From assembly GCA_002284615.2 (NCBI GenBank), contig MU069502.1:97199-117712 (forward strand): a DNA stretch of 20,514 nucleotides, read 5' to 3'. This DNA is from Dunaliella salina (lineage: Eukaryota; Chlorophyta; Chlorophyceae; Chlamydomonadales; Dunaliellaceae). This document shows positions 1 to 8,797 of the stretch, in pieces. The notes below the pieces were generated by a model that searched no databases, had not been told where the DNA came from, and saw only the letters and a list, made by a program, of their open reading frames with translations. Numbering within the stretch: position 1 is the stretch's first letter; every line of letters starts with the position of its first letter. A program made the translations under genes and the position numbers.

Positions 1-75
<75 letters not shown>
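1..75. repeat. (GT)n microsatellite
   Basis: Uninterrupted GT dinucleotides from the first base to about position 74, so the tract may continue outside the window. The Val-Cys reading frame across it is a trivial product of the repeat and is not a gene. Confidence 0.98.
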
Positions 76-77
<2 letters not shown>

Positions 78-394
78 GGCTTTTCAAAGAGTGATGACAC
101 GTATTGTCTCTGCTGCTCAGGGCTAGGACGCCGGTTTTGTGCAGATGGGCAATGGTTTTTCAAACACAATGTTACCGTCTTCCAAAGGATTCTCGGGAGT
201 AAATGGGCTACTACTAGTTGGGCTGTTCTGAGATACTGTATCACTGCAATTTTAATTGGTTAAAGCGCGGTTGCCCTGAAGCTCAATGGAAGCGTACAAA
301 TAGAAACATTATATTCAATTTTGCCCCGGCTGATTAGAAGTTGCAGGCGAGAGATGACGGGTGGTGGACATCGCAATCAATGCAAGTCCTTATT
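76..394. other. No recognisable feature
   Basis: AT-leaning unique-looking sequence between the GT microsatellite and the first LINE-A fragment. I see no gene, RNA or repeat. The last part (about 365-394) may be the decayed upstream continuation of LINE-A copy A1, but the similarity is too weak to claim. Confidence 0.4.
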
Positions 395-715
395 TATGTG
401 CAATTGTGCAAATTTTGAGCAGGCCGTGATGCCTGGAGCTACTGTTTCAATGCAGGATTTTACTGCTGAATTGTGGTAAAGATTGCAGGGCTGGTGGAGA
501 GAAGCTTGGTCTGAAGGTACAAGAGAAATAACATCAAGCTTGCTACTGTTCAGGCTTTCCGCTGTTCTTACATGCATTGCTGGTCCAGTTTACTTTGTCT
601 TGGATCTTGCCCTTGTTCTTGCGGCCCGAGGTGTTCTCAGAAGGAGAATTTGCTTTTTTTCCCCTGACTTTCTGACAAATATTATTTTGCATTAGTTGAG
701 TGCAAATTTACTGTT
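395..715 (+). pseudogene. LINE-A copy A1: C-terminal region of a LINE reverse transcriptase ORF, decayed
   Basis: The frame starting near 396 reads FEQAV, then SMQDFTAEL, a TAA stop at 477-479, then RLQGWWREAW. The same succession occurs in the minus-strand copy A3 as FVEAV, SIQEFTADL, RLRAVWRDV. The frame then continues with an Arg-rich stretch (LRRR near 630) where A3 has LPRRMHLDL. This segment lies between the RT thumb and the C-terminal zinc knuckle in algal LINEs, where a helical region follows the polymerase. The stop codon and the lack of an upstream RT show a 5'-truncated, inactive remnant. Similarity to A3 was judged by eye. The start is a homology boundary, not a start codon, and the right end is uncertain because similarity fades after about 700. 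Confidence 0.6.
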
Positions 716-869
716 CTCAAGCGAATTTTTAAAGATGTCTTCCAATTCTTGCAAAAGCAGACAACTGGTAGTGAGAATTATTATCTCTATTCAAGAGTCA
801 TTGACTTTTCCAATTTTGCTGGCACAGTCCAGGAAAAATAAGCAGCCAGACATTTGGCTGAAAGAGATG

Positions 870-950
870 GAAAGGGAACTATTATATAGCTGTACCAGCC
901 TATGCGCGCAGCTTAGCTGGTGCAAAAAGGGACCTGTTACCAAACTGTCT
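870..950 (+). pseudogene. Possible short LINE-A reverse-transcriptase fragment
   Basis: The frame here contains AQLSW followed by KKGPVTK. It resembles AQLTPMHRKGPVTP in copy A3, which corresponds to the conserved 'P-x-x-K-K-G' strand near the start of the LINE RT fingers. It lies downstream of the C-terminal fragment A1, so the two are not collinear and would need a separate insertion or a rearrangement. About 15 residues of similarity is thin evidence and chance convergence cannot be excluded. Confidence 0.3.
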
Positions 951-1355
951 TTCTTGTTAGCAATGCACATGCAAAATTCATCACAAGAGAGGATAATAAT
1001 TGCATACGTAAACTCAACTACAGTGTCGGAAAGCAAATGCAATGTGCAGAACTCAGTCGCAGCTTTCAAGTGCACGAAACACAAACTTTGATGATGCTAG
1101 GGCTTGCTGGTTCTGCGGTTGTCTTACAAGGTCCACAGGGTTAACAGAAGAAGGCATTCAGTCAAGTTGCGCGGCTGCTGGCCTGCTCGTATAAGATCAA
1201 TTGAAGGGAACAAATGAAGTTTTTTGTTGTCCTGGTGCCAAAGGTTGGCACATCCTGAGATGCAGAGTGGGTAGATAAGGATGTATACTTCCTGCGGAGT
1301 GATACCACCTTAGGGTGTGTGCACATAAGATAACAAGCTTTTCATCTTGTGCATT
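951..1355. other. No recognisable feature
   Basis: Several short open frames overlap on both strands, but none has a motif, repeat structure or similarity to other parts of the window. I see nothing that supports a gene. Confidence 0.4.
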
Positions 1356-1363
1356 ATCATCAT

Positions 1364-1394
<31 letters not shown>
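1356..1394. repeat. (ATC)n-(AGC)n trinucleotide microsatellite
   Basis: About nine ATC units run directly into about four AGC units. On the minus strand it reads as poly-Asp preceded by Ala in a short open frame (about 1197-1400), which has no other support as a gene. Confidence 0.95.
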
Positions 1395-1398
<4 letters not shown>

Positions 1399-1430
1399 AC
1401 AAGTCACGATTAGGGAAAGACTTGAGGGTT

Positions 1431-1492
1431 CATGGATTTTTTTTCATAACGTTGAGCAGCCAAACTACCTGTCTGAAGGTCATATTCCCTAA
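1431..1492. repeat. Dispersed repeat R1, copy 1
   Basis: The segment beginning 'catggattttttttcat' and including 'gagcagccaaactac' is repeated at 13771-13832 in the same orientation with scattered differences. It has no recognisable coding content and could be the end of an unidentified transposon. Confidence 0.55.
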
Positions 1493-1515
1493 TGTAATGT
1501 AGTGTAATGTAATGC
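1490..1515. repeat. Short TAATG tandem repeat
   Basis: About five copies of the pentamer TAATG with one variant unit (TAGTG), next to the R1 repeat. Confidence 0.8.
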
Positions 1516-1554
1516 TGGGACTCTGCGTTGCTGTCTCATGAGAGATCTGATCAG

Positions 1555-1624
1555 AACGGGGGGTATGGACACGAAGTCTAAATTGGACGTTGTGAATGAC
1601 ATCCTGGGACAGATCAAGGAGCAT
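1555..1624 (-). pseudogene. LINE-A copy A2: 20-odd-residue fragment
   Basis: The minus-strand frame reads LLDLSQDV, then NVQFRLRVH. Copy A3 carries the equivalent HLDLSQHV, then NVSRFRLRAH at about 2000-2060. This segment lies just before the C-terminal zinc knuckle of the LINE-A protein. A2 is in the same orientation as A3 and directly abuts the GATTTA tandem tract at the 3' end of A3, so it looks like a second truncated insertion or a local duplication. It has no zinc knuckle and no 3' tail. Confidence 0.6.
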
Positions 1625-1629
1625 GCACT

Positions 1630-1651
1630 TAAGATTTAGATTTAGATTTAC
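1630..1651. repeat. GATTTA hexamer tract at the 3' end of LINE-A copy A3
   Basis: Three copies of the hexamer (AAATCT read on the minus strand) lie immediately after the end of the A3 reading frame. Short tandem tails at 3' ends are known for several LINE clades that lack poly(A). This may be the true 3' terminus of A3, but the tract is short. Confidence 0.5.
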
Positions 1652-3423
1652 ATTTGGGGACCTTCAGCTGGATTGTTCGACTGATCGGCCTGTGACTGGT
1701 CCTCGCCAGCCGACACAATATCCATGAGCTCAGAAATAAACAAGTAAAGCTTGTCGTTGTGTTGCAAGAGGAAATCCTGCACACCCTGGACACTAACTTG
1801 CTGTAAATAAGGTTGTTCCATTGAAAAAACACCTGAGAAGCAGTTGAACAGGTAAGCATACTTTCTCCTCAAATCACAAATAGCTGCCTTTCTGCACGTC
1901 AAAAGGGCATGGACTTCATCCTGAATCTCAGCACTAGAGCAGCAATCACACACGGAGAACCCCAAGCCGCTGTCTCTACCTTCAACCTGTGTGCCCTGAG
2001 TCTGAATCGGCTAACATTCCTTGTGACATGTTGAGACAGATCCAAATGCATGCGTCTCGGTAAGCGGGCTGGGGCACGCACATTGTGGTCAAAAGGCACT
2101 GCAAACAAAGTTTGATAGGTTGCCAATTTACTGTAAGTCTCCCGAGGGTTTACTCCCTCGACATCTCTCCACACTGCCCGCAACCTGTGCCTTAGGTCAG
2201 CAGTGAACTCTTGGATAGAAATAGGTGTAACCTGCCGCACAGCTTCAACAAAGGAATCACAGCGCCGCAATCCTTGAAAGGCATCTAAAACTTGAGCAGT
2301 CCAGCAAGAAGGCTCATGAGAATGAATGTTCAGATCCGCTTTCAGCTCGCTTCTCGGCATCTCGCTATTGGACCTGAGCATGCTATTATAAATTTTAACA
2401 ACAGGTCTGAACAAATAAAACTGGAGCGGCTCATGACCACACTCCCGCAAAACAGCCCAGTTTGGAGTGGTACGTTTGACACCCAGCGTGCTTTTTAGAT
2501 AACTCATGTGCCGCACTTGCAGGTCACTCGCAAACTCCTTGCCCTCTTTAATGTACTCAGTTCCCCACACCTGCATGCACTTGGGAGGGCTGTATGGGGA
2601 GTGTGAGACGAAGCCGTGTTTGTAGGCAGGGTGCACCATTGGTGATAAGTCAGGCATTTCCTACTATACTCTATTGAGTGTGAGTCTGAGGAAGGTGTTC
2701 AATAATCGTAAGTACCTTATTCTGCGACGGAACAACTAAGATCATGTGGTACACAATTCAGCAGCTCATCTTTGAAAATGTGAGACTGGGTCAAACCATC
2801 CCTGGCGGAGAGAATGTGAGAGGACCATCAATCATCTGACCTGGAGCTAAGCCGTGTGTCAGCATGTAAGGTCTTTCTCATTGTGGCGCTATTGCATTGG
2901 GAAAGAGAATTGCATCTGCGCTTAGCTGCACAAAAACAGTCAACGGCTGAATTCTAAGGGCTCCAGATCATACCCTCACATGACACACGAGGGGGTTGTG
3001 TCCGCCTGCAGGACTTGCATAAGTCTTGAGAAGCCAAATGTGGGCGTGTAACCTATTGGCAAAGCCATATCATGGACGAATATTTTGATTCTAAAGGTAC
3101 CAGCCATGAATGGACGCAATGCTGCAACAGCTGCAAAAGTGAGATTCACACATTTGTGGCAAACCATACCAACTTGGTACTATCTTCAAGGGATTTGAAG
3201 ATGTCAGTGTAGGAGAGCTGCTTGCCGTTATAAACATTTGCCATTTTGTTATGGTTGCACGCCAGTCTTGCGCGACAGAGCGGAACATGGCTGTGGGCGT
3301 CACTGGCCCCTTCCTGTGCATCGGAGTCAGCTGGGCTCTTTCGAAGGCTAGGGAATATAGGCTTTCATAGTGGGCAGCTCCAAAAAGTATAGCACAACAA
3401 TGGTTTCCAATTGGTGTTAACAT
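1648..3423 (-). pseudogene. LINE-A copy A3: RT, C-terminal domain and C2HC knuckle, decayed
   Basis: This is the longest LINE-A copy, read on the minus strand from about 3423 down. It begins in the RT fingers with AQLTPMHRKGPVTP (typical LINE 'tPlyKKGd') and shifts frame. The polymerase active-site strand at 3066-3080 reads FVHDM where an active RT has (F/Y)xDD; the first catalytic Asp is His. The frame 2657-1899 holds the C-terminal domain, including STLGVKRTTPNWAVLRE, which matches the usual 'LGV...TPN..v..E.g..P' block of LINE proteins. After a frameshift near 1965 comes a C2HC knuckle (C-x2-C-x9-H-x4-C, 1894-1950), then RKYAYLF and a tail of about 70 residues. The stretch 2658-2975 has no readable similarity. 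Several frameshifts and the missing Asp make it inactive. Function was reverse transcription of element RNA at a nicked target. Confidence 0.75.
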
Positions 3424-3448
3424 TTGTTAACATTTTGTTAACATTTTC
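3413..3448. repeat. Short GTTAACATT tandem repeat
   Basis: Three near-identical units of 10-11 bp containing GTTAACATT lie at the junction between the inverted LINE-A copies A3 (minus) and A4 (plus). Confidence 0.85.
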
Positions 3449-3486
3449 AATAGATCTTACTTTAAGGACTGGCAGCCTGTATACAG

Positions 3487-3930
3487 TGTAAATGGCTGGG
3501 TGATTCAAACATTTGTGACAAGTGTGAGTGTGCTGAAGTTCAGGACGAGAAACATGTTTTCTTCTAGTGCAATTGCCTGGAGATGTGTGAGCTGCGCAGG
3601 AAATACAAGCACTTATTCATTGATCTTTTCAAACCATTACATACTTTTGCCCGACTTCCAAACACTGACTTCATTCCTTTTTTGGCGAGCTACCACGTTT
3701 TGACTGATCCTGAGATCCATACTCATCTAAATAAAGACTCATACAGGTTTTCGAAATTTTTGTTATAGTTGGTTTCAATTTTTGTTGCTGGCTAAGAGTG
3801 TATCACCAGCAGCTGATCAGCCAGAGTCTCGGATCACCCTTGTAACCCCTTGTAATTCTACGAATCCTGAGCCTAGAGAGACAGGGCATGGTCCAGATCA
3901 TCGTTAGCTGAATGATTCAGCTAACGTACA
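3487..3930 (+). pseudogene. LINE-A copy A4: C2HC knuckle, C-terminus and 3' UTR
   Basis: The frame through 3508 reads ICDKCECAEVQDEKHVFF, then a TAG stop at 3565-3567, then C. This is the same C-x2-C-x9-H-x4-C knuckle as in A3, with the stop replacing the residue before the last Cys. It continues with MCELRRKYKHLF, matching ICDLRRKYAYLF of A3, and ends with a TAG near 3766. The following 3' UTR (about 3770-3860) matches the tail of copy A5 (12403-12500), including 'tcaatttttg' and 'cagccagagtct'. The copy is 5'-truncated just upstream of the knuckle and lies head-to-head with A3. It ends near a perfect inverted repeat (3902-3926). Confidence 0.75.
3902..3926. other. Perfect inverted repeat at the end of LINE-A copy A4
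   Basis: CGTTAGCTGAAT, one central G, then ATTCAGCTAACG: arms of 12 bp. In RNA the loop would open to at least three bases. It lies at or just after the 3' end of A4 and immediately before the start of LINE-B copy B1. It may be part of the LINE-A tail or of a third element. Confidence 0.7.
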
Positions 3931-3934
3931 TGGA

Positions 3935-5015
3935 TTGAGGGGCCCAGACAGCAAAATTGGCAGCTGCAGCTCCTACTTTCGCCTGTCCCAATCAATCATA
4001 AGGTGTCCACAAGGCTGGCCCGCTCCAGGTTTTTCCGGCTGCCTTCCATGCCTGACGCCCCTGCTGCAGCCCCACATTAAAAATTTGCCCCCTAGCTTCA
4101 GCAAACCCAAGTCCCAAGAGGTCCTCATCCGCCCTATTTCAGACCATGACCAAGGAAAACTTCAACATGCCCTGCTTGACCCATCCTATCCACCCCACAA
4201 CATGCTCTGCCATATCCTTCACAAGCTGAATCCTATGCATCAAGACGCACTCAATCACCTCAACCACCTCGAATTCACTTGTGCCAAACTCCCAAACAGG
4301 CTCAATCACCTCTGTGGAAAGTCCGCTAGGGCAGCTGTCGAGGACCTTGCAATTGACACTGTCAACCTACTCCAGGAATGCCACAACACTGCACTTACAG
4401 TCTGCAGTACCAAAACAAAAACAACAAATAACAGGCACTTCAAACCCAGGCATATTAACAAATGCCGCAGATACCTCTGTCACATGCTAAAACAGTTGCG
4501 CTACTCGTTAAGACAATGGCCCCTCCTCCAGAGCACCCATAGCCTTCAACTCCTCCTGCGCAATAGACACAGCCCCAGCCTGCGACAGGCCCTCAAACCA
4601 TTGTGCAGTTTCCTAGGAAAGGAAAGGCAAAACAAATGTCCCTCCACCTGCCCCCTCTTGGTCTAATTAAATCCACCTATCATGAAATCAAACAAGAAAT
4701 TAACGACATAGACACGTTGTCACACAGTAACAAGTCTCAGCAGAAAGCAAGAAGGCTCAGCAAAAAGCCATTGCCAAACATTCATCCCAGGCTAACCAGC
4801 AAATTTTCAAAGCCTCCCATAGTCAGCCCTCCAACCTCTTGGCCCTAGGAGATCAGCGTACCAAGACGCTCCACACAGAACCCAACAAAATTGCAAACAT
4901 CATAGAGGACTTCTTCATTAAAAGCATGATGGCTCCCAGTATCAAAACAGGAAGGTATATGCCCAGTGACTCTCAGACCAAGCGGGAGTATCCATGGTCC
5001 AGCGCTCATAACGCC
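3935..5015 (+). pseudogene. LINE-B1 segment 1: pre-RT region
   Basis: This region passes through three frames: about 3935-4620, then 4615-4848, then 4839-5015. It includes IRPISDHDQGKL near 4130, a helical stretch AVEDLAIDTVNLLQECH near 4340, and a basic segment FKPRHINKCRRYL near 4440. The later part, LHTEPNKIANIIEDFF (about 4869-4915), resembles the 'i..i...F..l' helix that precedes the fingers of LINE RTs. Composition and position fit the linker between an N-terminal domain and the RT. No catalytic motif of an APE-type endonuclease is visible, and no N-terminal DNA-binding zinc fingers of the R2 type were found. The exact start is arbitrary: it is the first Met of the open frame directly after the end of LINE-A copy A4. 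Confidence 0.6.
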
Positions 5016-5723
5016 CATCACCAGAGAGGAAACCACGACAAATTGCAAGCACAGATGGCTCCACAACTCCATCCTTGATGAATGTAACTTTCACGGCTGT
5101 ATCAAGTCCCTAACTAACAACAAATCTCCAGGTCCAGATGAAATTGCCAACGAAACCCTTAAAGCCTTGCTTTTATAATACAAAGACATCCTCCACCAGC
5201 TTTTCACTATCATGTGGACCGCAGGAATTTCTCCTAAAGCCTGGAAAGTTAGCGACACAATTCTTATCCACAAACAAAAGGGACCAGAGACTGATGTTTC
5301 TTCATGGAGGCCAATAGGCCTCGCCAATACTCTCTATAAGCTCTGGACACGCTTAATAACCAACACACTGTATGAACATGCAGAAGATCATTCTATTCTC
5401 AGTGACATGCAAGCTGGATTCCGCAAAAAGAAAGACACAATTCAGCAGCTAGAAAACTTAATCATGGCCTTAGAAGGTGCAAAGATATTCCGAATCTGAG
5501 TCAACCAAGACATCTATGCCCTTATTGTGGACTTTACCTCCGCCTTCAATACTACTGATCACGACAAGCTACTCATCATTATGTGACTGGGTTTCCCCAC
5601 AGATGCTATTGATGATCTGGGGGGGGTCCCCACAGATGCTATTGATGTGGTCCAAAACCTTTACCACCAGGCAAGCACACGAGTTAGGCTCCCTCCTGGA
5701 GACTACACCTCAACAAGTAGGGT
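5016..5723 (+). pseudogene. LINE-B1 segment 2: reverse transcriptase, N-terminal half
   Basis: One frame carries the classical LINE RT blocks in order: KSPGPDEIANE (about 5122-5155), then WKVSDTILIHKQKG, SWRPIGLANTLYKLWTRL, MQAGFRKKKDTIQQLENL, and motif A VDFTSAFN with the catalytic Asp at 5530-5532. Three stops interrupt it without shifting frame: TAA 5176-5178, TGA 5497-5499 and TGA 5584-5586. A 30-bp in-frame tandem duplication follows motif A. The frame is cut at about 5723 by an inserted element and resumes at about 6865 at motif B. The enzyme would make cDNA from its own RNA at the nicked target. Its identity as a LINE-type RT is secure. Confidence 0.88.
5587..5646 (+). repeat. 30-bp tandem duplication inside the RT frame
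   Basis: Two 30-bp units each contain 'ccccacagatgctattgat'. In the protein the first unit reads LGFPTDAIDD and the second LGGVPTDAID. The reading frame is kept. Confidence 0.85.
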
Positions 5724-5971
5724 GTGATCCTTCGGATCACAAAAAAATGGGGGCGGAGCCCACGCTGCCCCCATAATTTTCCTTCTTTTCCATACTTCTA
5801 AAAGTCAAAATTTAATAGTTTTCATTATATTAAAAGTCAATCCGTCAATGACTAAAGTAGGCAATACATATTGAAAGAATTGAGAAGAGAGTTAAGGGAG
5901 CATCCTGCAGCCGCAAGATTGTGCATGCAAACATAACACCATGGGCATTAGGGCAAGAGGATGTGAGCTAC

Positions 5972-5999
5972 GGTGCATGAATATGCTTAATCATGCACC
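5972..5999. other. Perfect inverted repeat, 9-bp arms
   Basis: GGTGCATGA and TCATGCACC are separated by 10 bases. It lies inside the 5724-6870 insertion, downstream of the minus-strand gene remnant, so it could be a transcript 3' structure or part of the element's own end. No function can be assigned. Confidence 0.75.
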
Positions 6000-6148
6000 A
6001 GCCTCCATGTGTGCTGCCTCCACAGCACACAATACGCCCCCCCAGCGCAGGCTTTTACTCATGCCCACACCCTAGCGTTCTTGCCCTACTGCCAAATGAT
6101 GGCAATTTGCACACATCAAAACTGCAGCTGCATTCAGCGGTCCCTTAC

Positions 6149-6585
6149 CCTCCTAGCAAACTCCTCTTCCTCAATCAGAGTCACACCCAACCTCATAGCC
6201 ATGTTCTCTTGCAATTCCTGTGCACGTGCTCTCACTTGGCGGCCAACACTGACACACATTTCATCAATGACCAGAGCAGCTACACCATCAGCCACATGGT
6301 TGCCCTCAATGTTCTATTCTATCTGCTGAGCTGTCTCCCCTGCCTGCTGTATGCCTGCCTCCCCTCTCCTGCTGCCCAAGTAATCAGGAGGCAGTGTTAG
6401 CACACCTGGTTCTCTAGAACACTCTCTTAGAACATGAGCTGCCAGCTGCCTTACCTTTCCCTTGCCCACTGGCGCCTCGCATCACGAGTACTGTCCAGAA
6501 GCTCTCTTCTGGCTGCAAGGGCCTGAAGTCGACTGTCGTCGGTTACACGCCTACCGCTCTCGACGGAAACGACGAATATCAGCAT
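6149..6585 (-). pseudogene. Unidentified intron-containing gene remnant inside the insertion
   Basis: On the minus strand an ATG at 6583-6585 opens a frame (MLIFVVSVESGRR, then LAARRELLDSTRDARRQW) that ends at a good splice donor, AAAG|GTAAGG, at 6455/6454. After a possible intron, an acceptor GCAG|G at 6369/6368 restores the phase. The second exon is rich in Gln, Glu, Ala and Arg (QQAGETAQQIE, then a TAG at 6314-6316, then NHVADGVAALVIDEMC and QELQENMAMRLG). It ends at another donor, AGG|GTAAGG, at 6149/6148. A possible last exon starts near 5920. The product would be a small helical, probably coiled-coil protein, perhaps the accessory protein of a DNA transposon. I do not recognise the family. 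The splice sites are predictions from sequence alone, and the TAG suggests decay. Confidence 0.45.
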
Positions 6586-6864
6586 AATAACGAAATATGC
6601 ATTTTCAATATACACTTACACTAACACTTACACGATAGTAGTAAATGTTTAATTCGCATGTGGGGGGATGGGGGGGGATGGTCCAAATTTGGACCCAAGC
6701 AGCCCAGGGCAGCACTGGAATCAGCGCAAAATTAGCATTCCGGTGGTGCATCTCTTATGGCCTGGGGTGGCCTGGGTGGCTCAAAGCTCTATTCTTTCAG
6801 TGTTGACTGGCGTTGACTTACACAAACATGTAGGGGACTACGCCCCGGGGGGGCTCCGCCCCCA

Positions 6865-7674
6865 AAAATCCCTGTAGAGAGGGGAACCATACAAGGAGAC
6901 ACACTTTCTCCCTTCCTCTTTCTTATCTACATTGAGCCCCTGCTCCGCTGGCTGCATGTTGGTAACCGGGGTTACACACATGCATGCACCCCTTCCGCAT
7001 CTTTACCACCAGATAAGATTAGAAACACAATGGGCAGTGGAACCTTTGCTGACGACCTGACTTGTCTAATGAAAGCATTTCAAAATCTCCAGCTTCAAGC
7101 CAAGAAACTTACCCTCTATGCAGATTGGGCACACCTCATCATGTCTGGAAACAAAACCAAGGTTACCTGCATCCTGCACAGTGAAGAAAGCACACTGCTG
7201 CGCGGCAACACAAACATGTCAGATTTTGCCCAGCACTTACTTACTGGAAGAATTTTGGTACAGGACCAACCAGCCCAATTCATGCGCCCTGATGGACCTT
7301 TCCGTTACCTGGGCGTCTTAATAACCATGGACCTCGACTGGTCTCACCAGCTGCAGAGTATGACTCGAAAACTTTCTGACAAATTGCAGCGGCTAGAACA
7401 ATCATATGCTAGCCCCAAACAAACATTAGATATATTGCGCACTGCTGTCATACCTAGCATAGCTTATGCCTTCTCCGTCACACCATGCTCACAGGCAAAT
7501 TTGGAACACTGGGACACCTCTGTACTCTCTACCATCAAAAAAATTTTTGGACTATGGTCAGAAACTTGCACAGCGCTCCTTCATGAAAATGAACAGAATT
7601 TCGGCCTAGGATATACATCCATGACAGTCAAATACCATTACAGGAACGCTGTTGTTTTCACCACTATAACCTAA
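6865..7674 (+). pseudogene. LINE-B1 segment 3: reverse transcriptase, C-terminal half
   Basis: The frame is open from 6865 to the TAA at 7672-7674. It begins with motif B (RGTIQGDTLSPFLFLIY, about 6880-6930), a hallmark of LINE RTs, followed by EPLLRWL. Motif C is FADD at 7045-7056 with both catalytic Asp residues intact. Downstream come KLTLYADWAHL, GNKTKVTC (the GKT turn of RT motif D), the 'rYLGv' block (FRYLGVLITMDLDW, near 7300) and a helical thumb region with LRTAVIPSIAYAF. It is collinear with the first half across the inserted element. The frame shifts around 7655. The polymerase residues are preserved although the copy is broken elsewhere, so decay appears fairly recent. Confidence 0.88.
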
Positions 7675-8501
7675 ATGACAAGTCAAAACATGGCAGAATC
7701 ATCAACTTTTTATTATGCTGCCCAACTGCTAACACACAAAATGTAGCAAATGGCCTGCTAGGCCCCCACTGTCAAACTCCCAAGTATCTCAATCAAATGC
7801 TTAAATACAACCTTAACCCTCGAGGGTCGAGCTCGACAGTGCATCAGTATACATGCCAGCGGCTTAAAACTCGCATATCAGGGCCAACTTTCTTCACTGA
7901 CACCTTTCAACCTATAGCAAACATCCTATGGGCACCAAAAACCCGTGAACTCCCAAGATTGATCAATTGCATCGTACATCCTCTCATGGAAGCAGGCATT
8001 TCCAATTTCTGCTCTATCCTTCCTGATGAACACACACATGTCTTAAATGCCCAAGCTCTGAATTCCTACCATCACACCATGAAGGAGAAGCAAACTATTG
8101 CTCTCAACAGGCTTGCTTCTCTTGCAAACTGCAATAATCTCAGCCAATCCACTATTGACCAGGCTATTACAAACACGGGTGCCAACCCAAACAAAGCTCC
8201 AGAACTCAGACAAATAAATCGCAACTCTTTACACCGACTCACCCAGCATGCACCCTTAGGTTGGTCTTGGATCTCTCAACAAAGTCTATCTTCTCCATCC
8301 ACCCAAGACAGCCACAGCAACAAGCGACCGAGTTCAGCCTTGCCAAGCCCTCATCAAATGCAAAGTACTCCAGAAACCCAGATCACAAAAAAGCTTAAAC
8401 GCAACTCCACAAGATTCCAAACCTGCCCCAATGAAGTCACAGGGGTCAGTTCACCCACAATGCACACAAACTCCATCAATGCTAAAAACTTGAGACCATA
8501 A
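7656..8501 (+). pseudogene. LINE-B1 segment 4: post-RT linker
   Basis: After a frameshift the protein continues with HGRIINFLLCCPT (7697-7735), LKYNLNPRG (about 7800) and a mostly helical stretch containing ILWAPKTRELPRLINCIVHPLMEAGI. It ends in a Ser/Thr/Gln/Pro-rich tail with KRPSS and KKLKRNS (about 8310-8410), which could be a nuclear-targeting, disordered region. The stop is at 8499-8501. There is no catalytic motif. The position between RT thumb and PHD finger is all that can be said of its role. Confidence 0.6.
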
Positions 8502-8797
8502 AAAGAGGCATGCACAGTTCCAGGGTCCTTCTGCCATACACACCATCTTTAAGTACGAATTTCAAATCCGAGCCATCCTTAACTGGCAAATGCTAAGCAG
8601 GAAAAGAAAAAGTACTTCAACCGCACACTCGCAATCAAAATACCTCATTCGTTGGGAGCCAATGTTCATTGAACGGTGGGCTCTGCCAATCCTTCAAAAA
8701 ACAGGCCTCACGGTAGCTCATCTTGAGCCTTTCCCCAGGAGCCAAATGACATAGAAGATAATACCTGCATCTCCAGATCTGCTGGACTCCCACCAGC
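8502..8797 (+). other. LINE-B1 unresolved spacer
   Basis: This stretch is part of the element by position, but stops occur in all frames. Short coding-like stretches such as QEKKKYFNRTLAIK (about 8600) suggest a decayed continuation of the linker. The first Cys pair expected for the PHD finger should lie near 8750-8790; only single Cys codons are seen there. Confidence 0.4.

Larger units (their letters stand above)
5724..6870. mobile_element. Insertion of about 1.15 kb interrupting LINE-B1 between RT motifs A and B
   Basis: The LINE protein stops being readable after GDYTSTS (about 5718) and resumes with PVERGTIQGDTLSP at 6871, the sequence expected next. The intervening DNA is therefore foreign to the LINE. 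Its ends carry inverted copies of GGGGGCGGAGCCC (about 5750-5762 and 6851-6863), a 13-bp match resembling GC-rich inverted ends of algal elements. A hairpin (tgtgatcc / ggatcaca) lies at the left edge. I could not find a convincing target-site duplication, so the exact borders are approximate. It carries a gene remnant on the minus strand. A non-autonomous DNA transposon is the best guess; an intron-like element bounded by GT and AG is a less likely alternative. Confidence 0.65.

Noticed and set aside
3..263. Open frame beginning with a (Val-Cys)n run
   Set aside because: It is the translation of the GT microsatellite plus chance open sequence, with no motif afterwards.
5724..6870. The insertion as a simple spliceosomal intron of the LINE
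   Set aside because: GT and AG dinucleotides can be found at the edges, but they do not restore the exact RT frame in an obvious way, the segment carries its own minus-strand gene remnant, and LINE RNA copies would not be expected to keep an intron.
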